Assembly (NCBI GenBank): GCA_964389285.1
Contig: CAYMCZ010000019.1
Span: 1 to 13,439 of the forward strand
Direction of reading: 5' to 3'
Length of the DNA stretch: 13,439 nucleotides
Source of the DNA: Alectryocaccobium sp964389285
GTDB taxonomy: Bacteria; Bacillota; Clostridia; Lachnospirales; Lachnospiraceae
Shown here in pieces: positions 6,588 through 13,439 of the stretch. Numbering within the stretch: the stretch's first letter is position 1; every line of letters begins with the position of its first letter. The translations under genes were made by a program, and so were the position numbers. Under the pieces are notes generated by a model that did not search any database, was not told the origin of the DNA, and saw nothing but the letters and a program-made list of their open reading frames with translations.

Positions 6588-8578
6588 TTTTTCACCTTCC
6601 TTGCATTATTATAATAAAACGAAATACCGTCAAACTTTTCTTTAAGCGCCGAAGCGTTTCCGGACTGCTTTACGCCGTTTATATGCCTTGAAACAAACTC
6701 TTCCAGCTTTTTCATATATTCTTCGGGCCGTACCGTGCCCTCGGCCACATACATAAGGCCTTTTTCCCAGCTTGCGGTCAGCGCCGGATTTAAAAGAGAT
6801 CTGATCGACATATTTACGACTTCATAGACCATTTCTCCCATCTGGGTGGGCGTTATAACCTGGGTTTTTTTATTCAGTTTCAGGTATTCGATTGCTGTCA
6901 GTTTCTTTAATATCTCCGCGCGTGTCGCGGATGTGCCTATACCGCTCCCCTTTATCTGGGCTCGCAATTCTTCATCTTCAATAAGCTGCCCCGCGTTTTC
7001 CATGGCGAGTATCATTGTGCCCGAGGTATATCTTTTCGGCGGAGTCGTCTCTCCTTCTTTTACCGAATATCCGCATATCGGCAGCCTGCCGCCCTTTTTA
7101 AGCGAAGCGATCCTGTCAAAAAGTCCGGTGTCAACTTCTTTTTCCTGATCGTCTTTTTCGCCGGCCGTGCCCGCGACCGCAAGATATCCTTTCTGCGTAA
7201 GCATCTTACATCCGCAAAAAAACGGCTCCGTGTCTATCCTGAACGTAATGCTTACCTTGCTGTATTCGGCAGGCGGATAAAAAATGCTCAGAAACCTTGC
7301 GGCAATAAGATCATAGACGTTTTTTTGAAGAGCGCTTAACCCGTCCAGGGCTTTAAGCCCTTTGCCCGTAGGTATTATGGCATAATGATCTGTAATAAGC
7401 TTATCGTTTGTATATTTTGATCTGTGTATGTTCTTATAACTTTCGGATTTCAGAATATGCTCCGCGAAATCATGAAAAGGCAAATATCCGAGAAGCCCTC
7501 TAATATTTCCCGAAATCTCTTTTGCAACGGCAGACGAAAGCACCCTGGCCTCCGTCCTCGGATAGGTAATAAGCTTTTTTTCGTACAATGCCTGAACTGT
7601 ATTTAAAGTCTGATCCGGACTGATTTTGAAACGCCGCGAACAGTCATTTTGCAGCTCGGCCAGATTATAGAGAAACGGCGGATATTTCTTTTCTTTTTTT
7701 CGGGATGTTTTTTCGATGACAGCTTCGGGCGGTGTGACTTTTTTCAATTCTTCTATCAGCTTTTCAGCATCCTGACGTTTTAAAAAGCCGTTTTCGTTAT
7801 ACAACAAAGGAGAGCCTTCATACCTGCTGCCCTCTGCCGCCCGCCAGTCGGCCGTAAGCTTTGTGCCGCCCGCGTCCAACTCCGCGATTATCCTGTAAAA
7901 AGAGGTCTTTTTAAAGTTTCTGATTTCCCTTTCTCTTTTTACGACCATGCCAAGCACACAGGTCATCACACGTCCCGCCGAAACCGCTTTATAACCCGTG
8001 TCGAGATAATTCATTATCATGCAGCTGTATTTGAGGGATAATACGCGAGAAAAATTGATCCCCATCAGATAATCTTCTTTTGCCCTCAAATATGCCGAAT
8101 CAGCCAGGTTGTCATACTCGCTTAAGCTTTTTGCCTCTTTTATTCCCCGAATGATCTCTTCTTCGGTCTGTGAATCGATCCATACTCTTTTCTGGACTTT
8201 ATCTTTCACGCCGGCCATCTGAGCCGTAAGACGGTAGATGTATTCTCCTTCGCGTCCCGAATCCGTACACACGAAAACAGTCCCCACATCGGCTCTTGCA
8301 AGCAGTGATTTTACGATGTTAAACTGCTTTTTCACCCCCGGGATAACTTCGTATTTGTAATTATCCGGCAAAAACGGCAGTGTGTCCATAGACCATTTTC
8401 TGTATTTTTCGTCATAGCTTTCCGGATAACTCATAGTGACAAGGTGTCCGACACACCATGTCACTACATAGTGGTCGGACTCCATGTACCCGTCTTTCGA
8501 CGCCATATTCTCTTTTAAAGCGTTTGCAAATTCCCGGGCCACACTCGGTTTTTCTGCAATAAATAAGGATTTCAACAA
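6584..8578 (-). CDS. topB: DNA topoisomerase III (type IA)
   Basis: Type IA topoisomerases cut one DNA strand, pass another and reseal; TopB chiefly resolves linked strands in replication and recombination intermediates. The 664-residue protein begins with a TOPRIM domain: FIAEKPSVA with Glu9 and CTDSGREGE (104-112), in which the usual second aspartate of DxDxE is glycine (Asp106, Gly108, Glu110). The catalytic tyrosine is Tyr339 in LITYPRTEAR. DHYAIIPTG (397-405) and GIGTSATRAEIL (about 546-557) are further family hallmarks. There is no C-terminal zinc-ribbon; the protein ends about 100 residues after GIGTSATRA. The start codon is TTG, placed immediately after the asd stop, with a GAGG site 8 bases upstream; this start gives the standard N-terminus. 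It sits within an operon, not beside plasmid or conjugation genes. Confidence 0.95.
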   Translation of the reverse strand: MLKSLFIAEKPSVAREFANALKENMASKDGYMESDHYVVTWCVGHLVTMSYPESYDEKYRKWSMDTLPFLPDNYKYEVIPGVKKQFNIVKSLLARADVGTVFVCTDSGREGEYIYRLTAQMAGVKDKVQKRVWIDSQTEEEIIRGIKEAKSLSEYDNLADSAYLRAKEDYLMGINFSRVLSLKYSCMIMNYLDTGYKAVSAGRVMTCVLGMVVKREREIRNFKKTSFYRIIAELDAGGTKLTADWRAAEGSRYEGSPLLYNENGFLKRQDAEKLIEELKKVTPPEAVIEKTSRKKEKKYPPFLYNLAELQNDCSRRFKISPDQTLNTVQALYEKKLITYPRTEARVLSSAVAKEISGNIRGLLGYLPFHDFAEHILKSESYKNIHRSKYTNDKLITDHYAIIPTGKGLKALDGLSALQKNVYDLIAARFLSIFYPPAEYSKVSITFRIDTEPFFCGCKMLTQKGYLAVAGTAGEKDDQEKEVDTGLFDRIASLKKGGRLPICGYSVKEGETTPPKRYTSGTMILAMENAGQLIEDEELRAQIKGSGIGTSATRAEILKKLTAIEYLKLNKKTQVITPTQMGEMVYEVVNMSIRSLLNPALTASWEKGLMYVAEGTVRPEEYMKKLEEFVSRHINGVKQSGNASALKEKFDGISFYYNNARKVKK

Positions 8579-9664
8579 TTATTTTGCCTCTATATAACCC
8601 ATTGACGCGAGAGTTTCAGCGCAAAGGATAGCTCCGCCTGCAGCGCCCCTTACGGTATTGTGCGAAAGTCCGACGAATTTCCAGTCATAAATGCTGTCTT
8701 CGCGCACACGTCCGACAGAAACTCCCATTCCGTTTTCATAATCCACGTCCAGTTTAACCTGAGGACGTGTATCCTCTTCAAGATACTGAATAAACTGCTT
8801 CGGAGCGCTCGGAAGATCATGCTCCTGGGGATATCCTTTAAAGTTGACCAGTTTTTCGATAAGCTGCTCTTTTGTGGCTTTTTTACGCATTTTTACAAAT
8901 ACCGCAGCCGTATGCCCGTTAAGAACAGGTACTCGAATACACTGGCAGGTGATCTTGGGCCCGTCGGCTTTTACTATCTTTCCGTCTTTGATTTCGCCCC
9001 AGATGCGCAAAGGCTCCTGTTCACTCTTTTCTTCTTCTCCTCCGATATACGGGATGATGTTTTCAACCATTTCGGGCCATTCCGCAAAGGTCTTTCCTGC
9101 TCCCGAAATAGCCTGATATGTCGTGGCAACCACCTCGTACGGCTCAAATTCTTTCCATGCGGTAAGAACCGGCGCATAGCTCTGAATTGAACAGTTGGGT
9201 TTTACGGCTACGAAGCCTTTCTTTGTTCCGAGACGTTCTTTCTGATATTTGATAACCTCAAAATGCTCCGGATTGATCTCCGGCACCACCATCGGCACGT
9301 CAGGCGTCCAGCGGTGCGCGCTGTTGTTCGAAACCACGGGCGTTTCCGTTTTAGCGTATGCGTCTTCGATAGCTTTGATCTCTTCTTTTGACATATCCAC
9401 GGCCGAAAATACGAAATCCACCGTAGCCGCAACTTTTTCCACTTCATTTATATTTAATACAGTGAGCTTTTTTACGCTTTCGGGAATAGGAGTTGTCATT
9501 TTCCATCTTCCTTCCACCGCTTCTTCATACGTCTTGCCTGCGCTTCTTCCGCTGGCTGCCACTGTCACAACTTCAAACCAGGGATGATTATCCAGAAGTG
9601 AGATAAACCGCTGACCTACCATTCCGGTCGCCCCAAGGACGCCTGCTCTTAATTTCTTTTCCAT
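8579..9664 (-). CDS. asd: Aspartate-semialdehyde dehydrogenase
   Basis: Asd reduces aspartyl phosphate to aspartate semialdehyde with NADPH, the branch point for lysine/diaminopimelate, threonine and methionine. The 361-residue protein has the Rossmann nucleotide site GATGMVGQRF (11-20), the acylated catalytic cysteine Cys158 in KPNCSIQ, and the catalytic histidine His251 in RVPVLNGHTA. The SGAGKTFAEWPE stretch (187-198) and overall length place it in the archaeal/fungal-like branch of the family, not the E. coli type; that branch also occurs in many Clostridia. The ATG has a textbook GGGAGG ribosome site. It is 38 bases after argH, and the next gene, topB, begins at the very next base, so it lies inside a tight operon. 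Confidence 0.96.
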   Translation of the reverse strand: MEKKLRAGVLGATGMVGQRFISLLDNHPWFEVVTVAASGRSAGKTYEEAVEGRWKMTTPIPESVKKLTVLNINEVEKVAATVDFVFSAVDMSKEEIKAIEDAYAKTETPVVSNNSAHRWTPDVPMVVPEINPEHFEVIKYQKERLGTKKGFVAVKPNCSIQSYAPVLTAWKEFEPYEVVATTYQAISGAGKTFAEWPEMVENIIPYIGGEEEKSEQEPLRIWGEIKDGKIVKADGPKITCQCIRVPVLNGHTAAVFVKMRKKATKEQLIEKLVNFKGYPQEHDLPSAPKQFIQYLEEDTRPQVKLDVDYENGMGVSVGRVREDSIYDWKFVGLSHNTVRGAAGGAILCAETLASMGYIEAK

Positions 9665-9702
9665 TTTTTCCTCCCTTTTTTTAAATAAAAATCTTAAAGG
9701 TT

Positions 9703-11079
9703 TTATTGTCTCAGATATTCTCTGTAAGACTCTATGACTTTTTGCATCGCGTCAGGACCCGGCGCCCCGATCGTATTTCTGCGCATTACACAGGTTTTCA
9801 TATCTATGGCGTTAAATATATCGTTTTCAATTTCAGGCGCAAATGATCTGAATTCTTCAAGCGAAAGATCATCCAGCGGGCATTTTTTTTCTATACAATA
9901 AAGAACCAGCCGCCCCGAAATACCGTGAGCGTCCCTGAACGGAACCCCTTTCGTCACGAGATAATCCGCCAGATCCGTGGCGTTCGTAAAGCCGCATTTG
10001 GCCGACTCTTCCATACGGCTGCCGTTAAACTCGGCCGTTGCGAGCATGCCTGTAAAAAGCTCCAGACAATCCTTAACGGTATCGACCGCGTCAAACGTGA
10101 CCTCCTTATCTTCCTGCATGTCTTTGTTATATGCGAGAGGGATGCCTTTCATTACCGTCAAAACAGAGACAAGTGCGCCGTAAACCCGGCCTGTTTTGCC
10201 TCTAACAAGCTCTGCTATATCCGGATTTTTCTTCTGCGGCATGATGGAGCTGCCTGTGCTGTATGCGTCGTCCAGCTCTATAAAACGGTATTCATCGGAA
10301 TTCCAGATAATTATTTCCTCGCAGAAACGGCTCAGATGCATCATTATCGTAGAAAGAGCGCTAAGCAGCTCTATCAGATAATCCCTGTCCGAAACGGAAT
10401 CCATGCTGTTAAGCGTCGGGCCGTCAAACTCAAGAAGCGAAGCCGTAAACTTTCGGTCAAGCGGATATGTGGTTCCTGCGAGCGCACCGCTGCCGAGAGG
10501 ACACCGATTCAGCCTTTTCTTTATGTCGAAAAGCCTTTCCCTGTCTCTTTTGAACATCTCGAAATAGGCTCCGAAATGATGCGCGGCAGTTACGGGCTGG
10601 GCTTTTTGCAAATGCGTGAAGCCGGGCATGAATGTTTCCGTGTTATTTTCGATTATATTTAATATAACATCAAGCAGATCAAAAAGCCTTCCGTCGATGT
10701 TTTCGATCTCATCTCTTGCATAGAGCTTCATATCGAGCGCCACCTGGTCGTTGCGGCTTCTGCCGGTGTGAAGCTTTTTACCGACATCCCCGATTCGTTT
10801 TATAAGATTGGCCTCCACAAAACTGTGAATATCCTCGTAATCTTCAGTAATCGGCAATTTTTTATTTTGAACGTCATTTAAAATGCTGTCAAGTCCGTCT
10901 TTTATTATTTCGGCCTCTTCTTCGGTCAATATGCCCTGCTTTGCAAGCATCGTAACATGAGCTTTGCTTCCGAGAATATCATTTTTGTACAGCCGCCTGT
11001 CAAATGCGACGGATGCATTGAAATCATAAACCTTTTTATCGGTATTCTTTGTAAATCTTCCTCCCCAAAGCTGTGCCAT
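9703..11079 (-). CDS. argH: Argininosuccinate lyase
   Basis: ArgH splits argininosuccinate into arginine and fumarate, the last step of arginine synthesis, as a cytosolic homotetramer. The 458-residue protein has normal length and all main signatures: MAQLWGGRF at the start, TGRSRNDQVALD (105-116), THLQKAQP with His156 (155-162), and the fumarase/aspartase superfamily signature GSSIMPQKKNPD (276-287), whose flexible loop carries the catalytic serine. The ATG overlaps the queH stop by one base (TAATG) with an AAAGGAG site inside the end of queH, implying translational coupling. No argG or other arginine gene is in the window, so argH here is split from the usual argGH pair; the nearest amino-acid gene is asd. 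Confidence 0.97.
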   Translation of the reverse strand: MAQLWGGRFTKNTDKKVYDFNASVAFDRRLYKNDILGSKAHVTMLAKQGILTEEEAEIIKDGLDSILNDVQNKKLPITEDYEDIHSFVEANLIKRIGDVGKKLHTGRSRNDQVALDMKLYARDEIENIDGRLFDLLDVILNIIENNTETFMPGFTHLQKAQPVTAAHHFGAYFEMFKRDRERLFDIKKRLNRCPLGSGALAGTTYPLDRKFTASLLEFDGPTLNSMDSVSDRDYLIELLSALSTIMMHLSRFCEEIIIWNSDEYRFIELDDAYSTGSSIMPQKKNPDIAELVRGKTGRVYGALVSVLTVMKGIPLAYNKDMQEDKEVTFDAVDTVKDCLELFTGMLATAEFNGSRMEESAKCGFTNATDLADYLVTKGVPFRDAHGISGRLVLYCIEKKCPLDDLSLEEFRSFAPEIENDIFNAIDMKTCVMRRNTIGAPGPDAMQKVIESYREYLRQ

Positions 11080-11720
11080 TATTTTGCTCCTTTCGAAAGA
11101 ATATTCTGCTTTTGGGCTTTGCTGTATATACAGCCGCAGAAATCCTGCCTGTATAATCCGTATTTTTTTGAAAGTTCGACCGTCCTTTGATGTCCGCCCC
11201 GTTTTTTAAAATCGGAACTAAGATATTTGACCCCGTATTTCTCCTGAAGCTCCTCTCCCACGCTATTCAGCTTTTCGGCCGACTTTAAAGGGCTTACGGA
11301 AAGCGTGGTGGTAAAAAAATCGAAACCGTTTTCTTTCGCGGCTAAGGCAGTCTCATTCAGCCTCAGTCTGAAACATACGTCACATCGGCTGCCCCTTTCG
11401 GGTTCATTTTCCAAACCGCGTACCTTCGCGCGAAAATATTCAGGATCATATCTTCCCTCTTTGAAGGCGGTCTTCTCTTGAAACCCCATCATCGAAAGCA
11501 GCCTTTTCTGTTCTTCTTTTCTGAATTCGTACTCCTCTTTCGGCTCGATGTTGGGATTATAAAAAAATACGGTTATATCAAAATATTCCGACAGGTACTC
11601 CAGACAGTAGCTGCTGCAGGGCGCGCAGCAGCTGTGCAGAAGCAGCTTCGGAATACTGTTTTTATTTATCTCAGATAAAATCTTATCCAGTTCCTTTTGA
11701 TAATTACGTCTCCGCTCCAC
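11079..11720 (-). CDS. queH: Epoxyqueuosine reductase QueH
   Basis: QueH carries out the last step of queuosine synthesis, reducing epoxyqueuosine to queuosine at position 34 of GUN-anticodon tRNAs (Tyr, His, Asn, Asp); it is the unrelated replacement for QueG. The 213-residue protein has the family's cysteine set: HSCCAPC (Cys31, Cys32, Cys35), CDVC (Cys113, Cys116) and a C-terminal CGC (Cys195, Cys197), which together hold an Fe-S cluster and a second iron in the characterised enzyme. VFFYNPNIEP (51-60) and TTLSVSP (138-144) are also typical. The start codon is GTG at 11720 with an AAAGGTG site 4 bases before it, giving a 17-bp overlap with the upstream membrane-protein gene. Queuosine-type tRNA-His is encoded about 1.5 kb away. 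Confidence 0.94.
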   Translation of the reverse strand: MERRRNYQKELDKILSEINKNSIPKLLLHSCCAPCSSYCLEYLSEYFDITVFFYNPNIEPKEEYEFRKEEQKRLLSMMGFQEKTAFKEGRYDPEYFRAKVRGLENEPERGSRCDVCFRLRLNETALAAKENGFDFFTTTLSVSPLKSAEKLNSVGEELQEKYGVKYLSSDFKKRGGHQRTVELSKKYGLYRQDFCGCIYSKAQKQNILSKGAK

Positions 11721-12765
11721 TTTGCACCTTTCGCCTGCCTCTGAACACGTATTTGGAAATAATAATAAATCCGGCGCAGAAAAACAATTGGACGTAATAA
11801 CTGATCCCCCTGCTTAATGTAATCGCCGGCAGCATTGTCGCCGCGGAAAAAACGCTGACAAACAATTTGCTGAAAAGAGCCTCCGTAACTCCCACGCCTC
11901 CGGGTATCGGAAGCATGTCCACGCTTATGGATATGACTGCCTGAATCAGGATTATCCGCATCATCGGAACCCCCGATAATCCCAAAGCCCTGTAAACGCA
12001 GTACGTAACAAAGAAAAGACAAAATCTCTGCGCGGCGGTAAGGAGGACCAGAACTATCATTGTAGCAGGATGCGTTCTGAAAAAATCAGCGGTCTGCGTA
12101 TATCTCGCCATGCCCATTTCTATGGCTTCTTCGCGCCCGTCTTTATGTTTCATAAGGTGTTTTCTTTCGAGAAGCCTCAAAAACTTGAAAATGGCTTTTT
12201 TCGCAAGTCTCGGATGAAACATAAACATGAATAAAATAAAACAAAAACCGCAGGTCAGAAACAGTCCGATGCCCATAATGACTACCGATGAACCTACGTA
12301 TTCCGCTATAAAAGATTGTCCGAAAATGATCAGACCGAATCCGATGATTATAAGTATAAACTTATAGACCGTGGCGGTTATCAGTACCACCATCGACGCT
12401 ATCGAGGCCGGAATATTGTCTCTTATCATATATACTATCTGCGCCGGCGGTCCTCCTATTGCAAACGGAGTAACACTGCAAAAGAAATATCCTTTAAATG
12501 AATATGCTATGCATTTAAGAATACTCGTTCCCTGCTTCAGAACAAAGAACAAAAACCTCAGGATAAAACCCTGACCAAACAAAAATACTATAACCGCAGT
12601 CACCGCCAGAACTATATATCCCGCGTCGGCATTTGACATGGCGTACAGAATATCCGAAATATCATGTCCTCTGAACAGTGCTATAACAGTAAGCGCTATG
12701 ATAATGAGCATGAATATCCCGCTGGCTAACCGTTTATGTTTAGTCTTCAACGTGAATATCTCCAT
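11704..12765 (-). CDS. MprF/YbhN-type flippase-like integral membrane protein (lysylphosphatidylglycerol synthase TM-region family)
   Basis: A polytopic membrane protein with about eight hydrophobic spans, matching the family of the MprF membrane half and YbhN (UPF0104). Family marks include the IGGPPAQIV segment and, near the C-terminus, the PIPGGVGVTEALF motif. No aminoacyl-transferase domain is fused, so lysyl-PG synthesis should not be assumed; a lipid-translocating role is inferred from family only. The open frame extends upstream to 12852, but a strong promoter (12809-12837) lies inside that extension, so the first ATG cannot be the start of this transcript. I chose ATG at 12765 (MEIFTLKTK). 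It lacks a ribosome site, whereas a TTG at 12750 has GGAG nine bases before it and would give a more typical short basic N-terminus; 12750 is a serious alternative. First gene of the long minus-strand operon. Confidence 0.85.
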   Translation of the reverse strand: MEIFTLKTKHKRLASGIFMLIIIALTVIALFRGHDISDILYAMSNADAGYIVLAVTAVIVFLFGQGFILRFLFFVLKQGTSILKCIAYSFKGYFFCSVTPFAIGGPPAQIVYMIRDNIPASIASMVVLITATVYKFILIIIGFGLIIFGQSFIAEYVGSSVVIMGIGLFLTCGFCFILFMFMFHPRLAKKAIFKFLRLLERKHLMKHKDGREEAIEMGMARYTQTADFFRTHPATMIVLVLLTAAQRFCLFFVTYCVYRALGLSGVPMMRIILIQAVISISVDMLPIPGGVGVTEALFSKLFVSVFSAATMLPAITLSRGISYYVQLFFCAGFIIISKYVFRGRRKVQSGAET

Positions 12766-12810
12766 TCGCATTATTGACTTGCGTATCATTCGCATTATTA
12801 ATTTGCGTAT
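12763..12810. repeat. Two tandem 24-bp repeats in the leader of the flippase-like gene
   Basis: Two direct copies (12763-12786 and 12787-12810) match at 22 of 24 positions; each starts CATTCGCATTATT and ends TTGCGTAT on the + strand. A degenerate third start (CATTCTTATTA, from 12816) follows. The copies lie between the -10 box and the likely start codon of the minus-strand operon. CGCA and TGCG segments alternate through the array and could form small alternative hairpins in the mRNA. The unit is a multiple of three, so the frame stays open through it (IRKLIMRM, IRKSIMRM). Confidence 0.85.
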
Positions 12811-12837
12811 TATATCATTCTTATTAAATAAAGGCAA
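12809..12837 (-). promoter_or_regulatory. Sigma-A-type promoter of the long minus-strand operon
   Basis: On the minus strand, -35 TTGCCT (12832-12837) and a perfect -10 TATAAT (12809-12814) are separated by 17 bases. Transcription would begin near 12802, inside the tandem repeats, and read flippase-like gene, queH, argH, asd, topB and the HdeD-like gene. The promoter is divergent from the tRNA promoter about 55 bases away. Confidence 0.75.
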
Positions 12838-12891
12838 CAGTTTAAGAAACACTGCCGGCTCAGGCCGTAAGATATTTTACAAATTTCAGTG

Positions 12892-12920
12892 TTTACAAAG
12901 GGATTTTGTTCTGCTATAAT
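12892..12920 (+). promoter_or_regulatory. Promoter of the tRNA cluster
   Basis: A -35 box TTTACA (12892-12897) and a perfect -10 box TATAAT (12915-12920) are separated by 17 bases. They lie 25 bases upstream of tRNA-Gly, the first gene of a tRNA run on the + strand. Spacing and match are as expected for strongly expressed stable RNA genes. Confidence 0.8.
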
Positions 12921-12945
12921 ACTTTAGCAATCGCCGCTAAAATGC

Positions 12946-13016
12946 GCAGGTGTAGTTCAATGGTAGAACACCAGCCTTCCAAGCTGGACACGTGGGTTCG
13001 ATTCCCATCACCTGCT
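12946..13016 (+). tRNA. tRNA-Gly(TCC)
   Basis: A 71-base cloverleaf. Acceptor GCAGGTG (12946-12952) pairs with CACCTGC (13009-13015), discriminator T. The anticodon stem CCAGC/GCTGG encloses loop CTTCCAA with anticodon TCC at 12978-12980. The T arm GTGGG-TTCGATT-CCCAT is standard. CCA is not encoded. It is the first tRNA after the promoter. Confidence 0.97.
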
Positions 13017-13032
13017 TTCATCATCCGATGAA
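13017..13032 (+). other. Short hairpin in the Gly-Arg tRNA spacer
   Basis: TTCATC, loop ATCC, GATGAA forms a perfect 6-bp stem filling the 17-base spacer between tRNA-Gly and tRNA-Arg. It may guide processing of the precursor; there is no T-run, so it is not a terminator. Confidence 0.4.
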
Positions 13033-13033
13033 T

Positions 13034-13107
<74 letters not shown>

Positions 13108-13203
13108 TGAATGATATTGCAGATCAAGTGTCTGACGATGCGTCGTGCTTGCACGAATGCAGCGGAAGACATTTGAGATGCTAACAAACCGTAATATCAT
13201 TCA
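13108..13203 (+). other. Long imperfect hairpin between tRNA-Arg and tRNA-His
   Basis: The 106-base Arg-His spacer is mostly one inverted structure. Outer arms TGAATGATATT (13108-13118) and AATATCATTCA (13193-13203) pair perfectly, extended by two further pairs, one a G-T. Middle arms CAAGTGTCT (13125-13133) and AGACATTTG (13167-13175) pair with one wobble. An apical TCGTGC/GCACGA palindrome lies at 13143-13156. It begins directly after the tRNA-Arg discriminator base. No T-run or open frame is present. It could be a processing structure, a small RNA or a miniature mobile repeat; none can be chosen from this copy alone. Confidence 0.6.
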
Positions 13204-13213
13204 TCCAAACTAC

Positions 13214-13288
<75 letters not shown>

Positions 13289-13307
13289 CTGCCGCAAGGC
13301 ACCCCCT

Positions 13308-13379
13308 TGGGCTATCGCCAAGCGGTAAGGCACAGCACTTTGACTGCTGCAGACGCTGGTTCGAATCCAGCTAGCCCAG
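13308..13379 (+). tRNA. tRNA-Gln(TTG)
   Basis: A 72-base cloverleaf. Acceptor TGGGCTA (13308-13314) pairs with TAGCCCA (13372-13378), discriminator G. The weak T-A first pair is characteristic of tRNA-Gln. Anticodon stem CAGCA/TGCTG, loop CTTTGAC, anticodon TTG at 13340-13342. CCA is not encoded. Confidence 0.96.
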
Positions 13380-13386
13380 TCATAAT

Positions 13387-13439
13387 GGAGCATTAGCTCA
13401 GTTGGTAGAGCACTTGACTTTTAATCAAGTTGTCCGGGG
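13387..13439 (+). tRNA. tRNA-Lys(TTT), 3' part cut by window end
   Basis: Acceptor 5' strand GGAGCAT (13387-13393), D arm GCTC-AGTTGGTA-GAGC and anticodon arm CTTGA-CTTTTAA-TCAAG are present, with anticodon TTT at 13420-13422. The window ends in the T stem (CCGGGG), so the 3' acceptor strand is unseen. The tRNA cluster probably continues beyond. Confidence 0.94.

Noticed and set aside
9925..10662. 245-residue plus-strand frame opposite argH
   Set aside because: Antisense shadow of a clear argH with no recognisable family and no good start signal.
11704..12765. Full MprF (lysyl-phosphatidylglycerol synthase)
   Set aside because: Only the membrane flippase-like half is present; the cytosolic aminoacyl-transferase domain is missing.
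12763..12810. Possible CRISPR remnant
   Set aside because: The two 24-bp copies are directly abutting with no spacer and no cas genes are present; it is a simple tandem duplication.

Overview
The window looks like a chromosomal segment of an anaerobic, low-to-mid GC Firmicute, most likely a Clostridia/Lachnospiraceae member. This is inferred from strong AGGAGG-type ribosome sites, a large (Alu plus S domain) SRP RNA, a TetM-like GTPase fused to a YacP/Rae1 nuclease domain, an Fe-S scaffold/GGGtGRT pair, QueH in place of QueG, and tRNA genes without encoded CCA. No phage, transposase, integrase or CRISPR array is visible.

Layout. (1) Positions 1-260 hold the SRP RNA on the + strand; a few bases of its 5' end lie outside the window. 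(2) It converges on a minus-strand pair: a 897-residue translational GTPase/nuclease fusion (768-3461) followed, with an 8-bp overlap, by tadA (284-775). (3) A divergent intergenic region (3462-3682) carries a minus-strand promoter and a nested inverted repeat. Beyond it, two plus-strand genes encode a NifU/IscU-like Fe-S scaffold protein and a GGGtGRT-family protein. (4) A perfect 13-bp inverted repeat (5437-5503) separates this pair from minus-strand genes. (5) From about 12765 down to 6111 six minus-strand genes are packed with overlaps or very short gaps and probably form one operon, read in the order MprF/YbhN-type flippase-like membrane protein, queH, argH, asd, topB, small HdeD-like membrane protein. 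A separate small DUF1097-like membrane gene follows at 5512-6036. (6) At 12892-12920 a second strong promoter points the other way into a tRNA cluster: Gly(TCC), Arg(TCT), His(GTG), Gln(TTG), Lys(TTT, cut by the window end). An unexplained hairpin of about 96 bases lies between Arg and His.

Function. Much of the window serves translation: SRP RNA, wobble deamination (TadA), queuosine synthesis (QueH), five tRNAs and the ribosome-directed GTPase/nuclease. Amino-acid synthesis (ArgH, Asd), DNA topology (TopB) and membrane proteins share the long operon without an obvious common theme. The points most worth a second look are the GTPase-Rae1 fusion, the poorly understood Fe-S scaffold/GGGtGRT pair and its upstream palindrome, the tandem-repeat leader that forces a start-site correction in the flippase-like gene, and the inter-tRNA hairpin.
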